The notes below the pieces were generated by a model. It did not search any database, had not been told where the DNA came from, and was given only the letters and a program-made list of their open reading frames with translations. Shown piece by piece: positions 59,330-64,000 of a stretch of DNA of 64,000 nucleotides; position 1 is the stretch's first letter; each line of letters opens with the position of its first letter. This DNA is from Clostridium sp. Marseille-P2415 (lineage in GTDB: Bacteria > Bacillota > Clostridia > Lachnospirales > Lachnospiraceae). The stretch is taken from positions 339,856 to 403,855 of the forward strand of contig NZ_LT732525.1 in assembly GCF_900155545.1 (NCBI RefSeq). Reading direction: 5' to 3'. A program made the position numbers and the translations under genes.

Positions 59330-60532
59330 TCATTCCTTTTGATGGTCCAGTACTGCTTCCAGTTTTCCGATCATCTCATCCACATGTTCTTTTTCAATGA
59401 TCAGAGGCGGAACAAAACGAATGACATTCGTACCTGCACTGATCAGGATCATCTTCTGCTCCAGCAGCGCTTCCTTTACAATCGGAGCCACAGCCACAGA
59501 GAATTCCAGCCCCTGGATCAGTCCCAGCCCTCTGCGCTCGGCCACGGCCGCATACCGATCCACCAGGCCATCAAGTTTTTTCGTAAGATACTCCCCGATC
59601 TCCTTTACATGCTCCACAATCTTCCGCTCTTCAAACAGCTCCAGCACCTTAAGGGCAGCCGCTGTCACAAAGGGATTACCGCCGTAAGTGGTCCCATGAT
59701 CACCCGGAACCATGGCAGTGGAAGCCTTTCCGGCTGCCAGAAAAGCTCCCACAGGCAAGCCGTTTCCCAAGGCCTTTGCCACAGTCATCACATCCGGCTT
59801 TACGCCGTATTTCTGCCAGGCGAACATGTTACCGGTCCGTCCCATTCCGCACTGGATCTCATCGAGAATCAGCAGCATATCATGATCGTCACAAAGCTTT
59901 CTTACTCCCTTTAAGAATTCCTCATCTGCCGGATAAATGCCGCCTTCTCCCTGAACAGTTTCCATGATTATGGCACAGGTCTTTTCATTTACAAGTTTCT
60001 TTACGCTGTCCAGATCATTAAAACCGGCAAACCGGATGCCCGGAACCAGCGGCTTAAACGGTTCCTGGTAATGATCATTTCCCGTTACGGAAAGAGCTCC
60101 TAAGCTCCTGCCGTGAAAGGAGTGGTTCATGGCGATTATCTCGTGGTCATGACCGCCGTCCCGATTGTAAGCGTACCTTCTGGCTATCTTTATGGCGCCT
60201 TCAATGGCTTCTGTTCCGCTGTTGGTAAAGAATACTTTATCCATCTGCGATACCTTTAAAATTTTCTCTCCCGCTTCCACAGCCGGCACATTGTAGAACA
60301 GATTTGAGGTATGGAGGAGCTTATCCACCTGTGCTTTTAAAGCCTCATTGAATTCCGGGTCGTTGTAGCCCAGTCCCATCACCGCGATTCCTGCTCCAAA
60401 ATCCAGATATTCCTGTCCATCCGTATCGTAAAGGCGCACCCCGTCCCCGTGATCAAAAACCACGGGAAAACGGTTATAGATTTTATAAATCTCTGATTCT
60501 GCTTTATCAATGTATTCCTGTTTACTCAGCAT
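59330..60532 (-). CDS. argD: Acetylornithine aminotransferase
   Basis: PLP-dependent class III aminotransferase that converts N-acetylglutamate semialdehyde to N-acetylornithine. The 400-residue protein has [35 protein letters not shown] (cofactor Asp) and the Schiff-base Lys in [13 protein letters not shown]. Its start overlaps the argB end by 11 bases. Last gene of the operon. Confidence 0.95.
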   Translation of the reverse strand: MLSKQEYIDKAESEIYKIYNRFPVVFDHGDGVRLYDTDGQEYLDFGAGIAVMGLGYNDPEFNEALKAQVDKLLHTSNLFYNVPAVEAGEKILKVSQMDKVFFTNSGTEAIEGAIKIARRYAYNRDGGHDHEIIAMNHSFHGRSLGALSVTGNDHYQEPFKPLVPGIRFAGFNDLDSVKKLVNEKTCAIIMETVQGEGGIYPADEEFLKGVRKLCDDHDMLLILDEIQCGMGRTGNMFAWQKYGVKPDVMTVAKALGNGLPVGAFLAAGKASTAMVPGDHGTTYGGNPFVTAAALKVLELFEERKIVEHVKEIGEYLTKKLDGLVDRYAAVAERRGLGLIQGLEFSVAVAPIVKEALLEQKMILISAGTNVIRFVPPLIIEKEHVDEMIGKLEAVLDHQKE

Positions 60533-61418
60533 GATAATACCGCTCCTCTCCCGGACTCACAATGGCCGTTCCGATTCCTTTATTGGTGAATATCTCCAAA
60601 AGGAGACAATGGGGGATTCTTCCATCCATGATATGTACCCTGGATACCCCCTGATTCATGGCATCAATGCAGTTCTGCAGCTTCGGAAGCATACCTCCGC
60701 CTAGGGTACCGCTGCTTACAAATTCCTGTGCTTCCTCAATGGACATCTCCGAGATCAGGGATTCCTTATCCTGAAAATCCCGGTATACGCCCTCAACATC
60801 CGTCAAAAAAGCCAGCTTCTCCGCCTGCATGGCCGTGGCAATGGCGCATGCCGCATCATCTGCATTGATATTATAAGTCTTAAAATCCTCATCAAAGCCA
60901 ACCGGACAGATAATCGGAAGAAAATCTTTCTCAAGCAGGTCATATATGATCTGCGGATCTACCTCCGTAATATCTCCGACGAAGCCGATATCCTCTCCGT
61001 TTGAATAGCGTTTCCGGCATTTTAACATCATACCGTCTTTCCCGCTGATCCCTACGGCCTTTACGCCAAGCTCATTGACCAACTGGACCAGACTCTTATT
61101 TACCCGGTTTAACACCATCTCGGCGATCTCCATGGTGGGTTCATCGGTCACCCGGAGGCCACCTACGAATTGGGGCTCCATGCCTGACTTTTCCACCCAC
61201 TTACTGATTTCTTTTCCGCCCCCATGGACAATGATGGGCTTGAAACCGACCAGCTTTAAAAGCACCACATCCTGAATGACATGCTTTTTTAACGCTTCAT
61301 CCACCATGGCACTGCCGCCGTATTTTACCACAATGATCTTGCGGTTGAACCGCTGAATATAAGGAAGGGCTTCAATCAGTACCTCCGCTTTTTCCATAAT
61401 GCTGTGATCCAGTTCCAT
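60522..61418 (-). CDS. argB: Acetylglutamate kinase
   Basis: Phosphorylates N-acetylglutamate. The 298-residue amino acid kinase fold protein has [32 protein letters not shown] and [14 protein letters not shown]. An N-terminal helix before the core ([18 protein letters not shown]) is the feature of arginine-inhibited hexameric kinases, so feedback inhibition by arginine is likely. Confidence 0.96.
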   Translation of the reverse strand: MELDHSIMEKAEVLIEALPYIQRFNRKIIVVKYGGSAMVDEALKKHVIQDVVLLKLVGFKPIIVHGGGKEISKWVEKSGMEPQFVGGLRVTDEPTMEIAEMVLNRVNKSLVQLVNELGVKAVGISGKDGMMLKCRKRYSNGEDIGFVGDITEVDPQIIYDLLEKDFLPIICPVGFDEDFKTYNINADDAACAIATAMQAEKLAFLTDVEGVYRDFQDKESLISEMSIEEAQEFVSSGTLGGGMLPKLQNCIDAMNQGVSRVHIMDGRIPHCLLLEIFTNKGIGTAIVSPGEERYYHAE

Positions 61419-61445
61419 ATGTTTTCTCCTTCCTTATTTTCTCAC

Positions 61446-62669
61446 TCAAGAGCGGTAATCCGCATTGATCTTTACATAATCAAAGGTTAAGTCACAGCCC
61501 CAGGCAGTCGCAGAGGCTTCTCCCATTTTGATATCCGCGGTGGCGGTAACTTCCGGCTCTGACAGGATCCTGGTGGCTTCTTCTTCGCTGTAGGTCAGTG
61601 CAACGCCGTTTTCAATAATTTTAAGCTTACCGGCCGCACTTTCAAAATACAGGTCCACTTTTTCCGGATCAAACATGGCTCCGGAATAACCCATGGCACA
61701 CAGGATCCGGCCCCAATTGGCGTCATGGCCGAAAATGGCCGCCTTGGTCAGATTGGAGGTGATCACGGATTTGGAAAGGGTCACGGCCTGTTCCTTGGTT
61801 TCCGCTCCGATGATCTTCACTTCAAATAATGCGGTGCAGCCTTCCCCATCACCGGCCATTTTCTTTGCAAGCGTTTCATTTATGAAATGAAGTGCCTTTA
61901 AAAAGGCGTAATAATCATCGTTCTTTTCCGTGATCTCCGGATTCCCGGCCATTCCGTTTGCAAGAAGGAGTACGGTATCATTGGTGGAGGTGTCCCCATC
62001 TACGGAAATCATATTGTAGGTATCCTTAACGTTTTCGCTTAAGGCTTCTTGTAAAAGCTCTTTGGATATGGCCGCATCCGTGGTAACAAAGCTTAACATG
62101 GTACACATATTTGGATGGATCATGCCGGAGCCCTTGCACATGCCTCCCATAGTAATGGTCCTGCCGCCAGCCTCAAACCGGACTGCCACTTCCTTTTTCA
62201 CGGTATCGGTGGTCATGATCGCCATGGCTGCCTCTGTTCCCTTCTCCCGGCTGTCACCGAGAGCGGGCGCCAGGGCTTTTACTCCTGCTGTGATCCGGTC
62301 CATGGGAAGCTGCCTGCCGATCACTCCGGTAGAAGCGACCAGAACCGAATGAACCGGGATAGAAAGGCACTTTGCAGCTGCTTCTGCTGTTTCTTTGCAG
62401 TAACGAAGCCCTTCTTCTCCGGTGCATGCATTGGCGATCCCCGCATTGACAACCACTGCCTGGGCATAAGGGGCATTTGTCACGATGTCCTTATCCCATT
62501 TCACCGGGGCGGCCCTCACGATGTTTGTGGTAAAGGTACCTGCTGCCTTACACGGTTTTTCGCTGTAAATCATGGCCATGTCTTTTCTGTCTTTGTATTT
62601 AATCCCGGCTGCTGTGGATGCAGCCTTAAATCCATTTGCCGCTGTTACTCCGCCGCTTATCTGTTCCAT
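61446..62669 (-). CDS. argJ: Bifunctional glutamate N-acetyltransferase/amino-acid acetyltransferase
   Basis: Transfers the acetyl group from acetylornithine to glutamate (cyclic pathway) and may also use acetyl-CoA. The 407-residue precursor self-cleaves before a Thr; here the site is MCKGSGMIHPNMCTML with Thr190. Most relatives have Ala before that Thr, here Cys189. The ATG at 62669 has GGAGG at eight bases and lies right at the stop of the ACT-domain gene; a longer frame to 62693 is less likely. Confidence 0.95.
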   Translation of the reverse strand: MEQISGGVTAANGFKAASTAAGIKYKDRKDMAMIYSEKPCKAAGTFTTNIVRAAPVKWDKDIVTNAPYAQAVVVNAGIANACTGEEGLRYCKETAEAAAKCLSIPVHSVLVASTGVIGRQLPMDRITAGVKALAPALGDSREKGTEAAMAIMTTDTVKKEVAVRFEAGGRTITMGGMCKGSGMIHPNMCTMLSFVTTDAAISKELLQEALSENVKDTYNMISVDGDTSTNDTVLLLANGMAGNPEITEKNDDYYAFLKALHFINETLAKKMAGDGEGCTALFEVKIIGAETKEQAVTLSKSVITSNLTKAAIFGHDANWGRILCAMGYSGAMFDPEKVDLYFESAAGKLKIIENGVALTYSEEEATRILSEPEVTATADIKMGEASATAWGCDLTFDYVKINADYRS

Positions 62670-62670
62670 A

Positions 62671-63063
62671 TCACGCTTCCTCCCCTGCACCAATGATCGT
62701 ATATCCGGCCGCTTCCAGCTGCCTTAAGGCCTTTTCGTAATTCTCTTTTTTCACAAGAATGTAATCCGTATTAAATGTGGATACTGCGAATATTCCGATT
62801 CCATGATCCGCCAGTATTGTTGATATTTTCGATAAGATTCCGATCAGGGAAAAATCCAGGACTCCTTCGATCCGGAATGCTGAAAACCCGTCTTCCCGCT
62901 CTTCGGCATTTTCCGGTACGGCTGATGTTTCGCATACCAGTGACAGTTCCTCATCGGTCTTTCCCAGAAACCAGAATCCGGACTTCCCATCAAGACTTAT
63001 AAGATCAGCCGGTCCGGACAGTCTGCATACGGAAAAATCCGCGGATATCCGTTTTAGATTCAT
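62671..63063 (-). CDS. ACT-domain protein (ACT_7/CASTOR-like) in the arginine operon
   Basis: A 130-residue protein with two ACT-like halves; the second, EGVLDFSLIGILSKISTILADHGIGIFAVSTFNTDYILVK, is typical of the ACT_7 family, related to the arginine sensor CASTOR1. ACT domains bind amino acids. Placed between a GNAT gene and argJ, it is a candidate arginine or ornithine sensor for this pathway; this role is inferred. Confidence 0.78.
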   Translation of the reverse strand: MNLKRISADFSVCRLSGPADLISLDGKSGFWFLGKTDEELSLVCETSAVPENAEEREDGFSAFRIEGVLDFSLIGILSKISTILADHGIGIFAVSTFNTDYILVKKENYEKALRQLEAAGYTIIGAGEEA

Positions 63064-63077
63064 TTCGTTCCTCCCAT

Positions 63078-63524
63078 TTATTCAATAAACTTTGTGATAT
63101 TGTCCTCATTTAAACTGAAATCGTAATAATTTAAGTCTTTCTGGAAGGTCCAACCCAGTCTGTGCCAGAATTTATTTCCCACGGCATTGGACTGAAAGGC
63201 GATCAGGCTTACCTTATTAATTCCTTCTTTTCTGAGCCTTTCCATGGCTTCCAGCGCCATCTTATGGCCCACTCCCCGGTTCCGGTATTCCCCGGCCACG
63301 CAGACATGGTACATGCAGCCCCGCCGCCCGTCATGGCCGCAGAGGATGGATCCGATGATTTTTCCCTTCTCTTCCGCCACCACGCTGGTGGCAGGATTTC
63401 TTTTTATAAATTTTTCCACACCTTCCCTGGAATCGTCTATGGTGCGGATTCCAAATCCTTTTATCCCTGACCAGAGCTCATAAACCTGGTCATAATCCTC
63501 CAATGTCATGGTACGAATGATCAT
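63078..63524 (-). CDS. GNAT family N-acetyltransferase in the arginine operon
   Basis: A 148-residue GNAT protein with the CoA loop VAGEYRNRGVGHKMALEAMERL and SNAVGNKFWHRLGW. Its place between argC and argJ hints at N-acetylglutamate synthase (short ArgA type) or at an unrelated acetyltransferase that resembles YpeA. I cannot choose from sequence; no kinase-like ArgA domain is present. Confidence 0.8.
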   Translation of the reverse strand: MIIRTMTLEDYDQVYELWSGIKGFGIRTIDDSREGVEKFIKRNPATSVVAEEKGKIIGSILCGHDGRRGCMYHVCVAGEYRNRGVGHKMALEAMERLRKEGINKVSLIAFQSNAVGNKFWHRLGWTFQKDLNYYDFSLNEDNITKFIE

Positions 63525-63556
63525 AATATTTTCCTTTATCCAAACATTTGTAAATG

Positions 63557-64000
63557 TTACGGGAACATGGGAATCAGCTTAATTCCCCTGTTCTCCGGCA
63601 GTCCAAACAGGATATTCATATTTTGCACGGCCTGCCCTGCTGCACCTTTTACCAGATTATCCATAGCCCCCATCATTACCACCCGGTTGGTCCTTGGATC
63701 GATCTTGAAATTCACATCCACGAAATTGCTGCCTTCCACCCACTTGGTCTGTGGAACCACATCCTTTTCCAGAACCCGGACGAAATACTCGTTTTCATAA
63801 TATTTATCATACACTGCCTTTACTTCCTCATAGGAAGCCGGTCTGGTAAGCGTCCCATAGGCGGTTATGAGGATTCCCCGGTTCATAGGCACCAGATGAG
63901 GGGTAAAGCTTATGGTGACCGTTTTCCCTGCCGCATAGGATAACTGTTCCTCGATCTCCGGCGTATGTCTGTGAACGCCTACGCCGTAAGCCTTGATGTT
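63557..64000 (-). CDS. argC: N-acetyl-gamma-glutamyl-phosphate reductase, partial (N-terminus beyond window)
   Basis: The C-terminal 147 residues of the NADPH reductase that makes N-acetylglutamate semialdehyde. The frame is open to the right edge and includes HRHTPEIEEQL, SFTPHLVPMNRGILITAY and the end GAAGQAVQNMNILFGLPENRGI, all diagnostic. The catalytic Cys lies outside the window. First visible gene of argC-GNAT-ACT-argJ-argB-argD. Confidence 0.95.
   Translation of the reverse strand, partial: NIKAYGVGVHRHTPEIEEQLSYAAGKTVTISFTPHLVPMNRGILITAYGTLTRPASYEEVKAVYDKYYENEYFVRVLEKDVVPQTKWVEGSNFVDVNFKIDPRTNRVVMMGAMDNLVKGAAGQAVQNMNILFGLPENRGIKLIPMFP

Noticed and set aside
59132-59914. 260-codon open frame on the plus strand
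   Set aside because: It lies opposite argD and the start of the AraC-HD gene, has no ribosome site or recognisable domain, and reads as an antisense shadow of highly conserved coding sequence.
62115-62696. 193-codon plus-strand open frame
   Set aside because: Fully antisense to argJ; composition is Cys/His-rich as expected for a shadow.
63078-63524. GNAT gene considered as argA
   Set aside because: Position is suggestive but sequence shows only a generic GNAT domain; symbol withheld.

Overview
The window reads as a chromosome segment of an anaerobic, spore-forming Gram-positive bacterium of the class Clostridia, most likely family Lachnospiraceae. The reasons are the complete spoIIIAA-AH operon beside asp23, nusB, xseAB, ispA and dxs, the cyclic arginine pathway (argC-argJ-argB-argD), a glutamate 2,3-aminomutase, an energy-coupling-factor thiamine S-component, and strong AGGAGG ribosome sites throughout. 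The genus cannot be fixed from sequence alone; a Lacrimispora or Enterocloster-like organism is a guess.

Layout: 0-4.2 kb is the nusB-xseA-xseB-ispA-dxs housekeeping operon (dxs runs off the left edge). At 4.2-7.5 kb an aspartate dehydrogenase operon and a diguanylate cyclase sit between nusB and asp23. At 7.6-13.6 kb lie asp23 and the eight spoIIIA genes that build the mother-cell part of the sporulation feeding channel. At 13.7-16.8 kb are a secreted NlpC/P60 hydrolase, an unknown gene and a two-gene zinc-carboxypeptidase-like pair in which one member has lost metal ligands.

The accessory region is 16.9-29.9 kb, visibly more AT-rich than its flanks and all on the minus strand. It holds two VgrG-like spike proteins, a 711-residue lipase-like protein with a PAAR-like DUF4280 domain, a DcrB-like protein, a pentapeptide-repeat protein, an Imm11/DUF1629-like protein, and a tandem array of five paralogous lipoproteins. 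Between the lipoprotein genes are fossils of the lipase gene. I read this as a type VI-like (contractile injection) effector locus in a Gram-positive, with lipase effector and amplified lipoprotein immunity genes. No sheath or baseplate gene is in the window.

At 30-45 kb is mixed metabolism: a DUF1062 protein, a CD3324-like regulator, rlmH in an operon with an acyltransferase-like protein and an esterase, an orphan response regulator, a ComEA-like protein, a TPP-riboswitch-controlled thiT, glutamate 2,3-aminomutase with palindromes in its promoters, a glycosyltransferase-methyltransferase chimera, an amino acid permease, and folD-fchA.

At 45-58 kb is a peptide scavenging cluster: a PucR-type regulator convergent with a nine-gene unit plus aroM (DUF1177, three M20 peptidases, a complete Opp/Dpp-type transporter, AroM). 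At 58.3-59.2 kb is an AraC regulator fused to a SpoT-like HD domain. The window ends in the arginine operon, which also carries a GNAT acetyltransferase and an ACT-domain protein. No tRNA, rRNA or CRISPR was seen.
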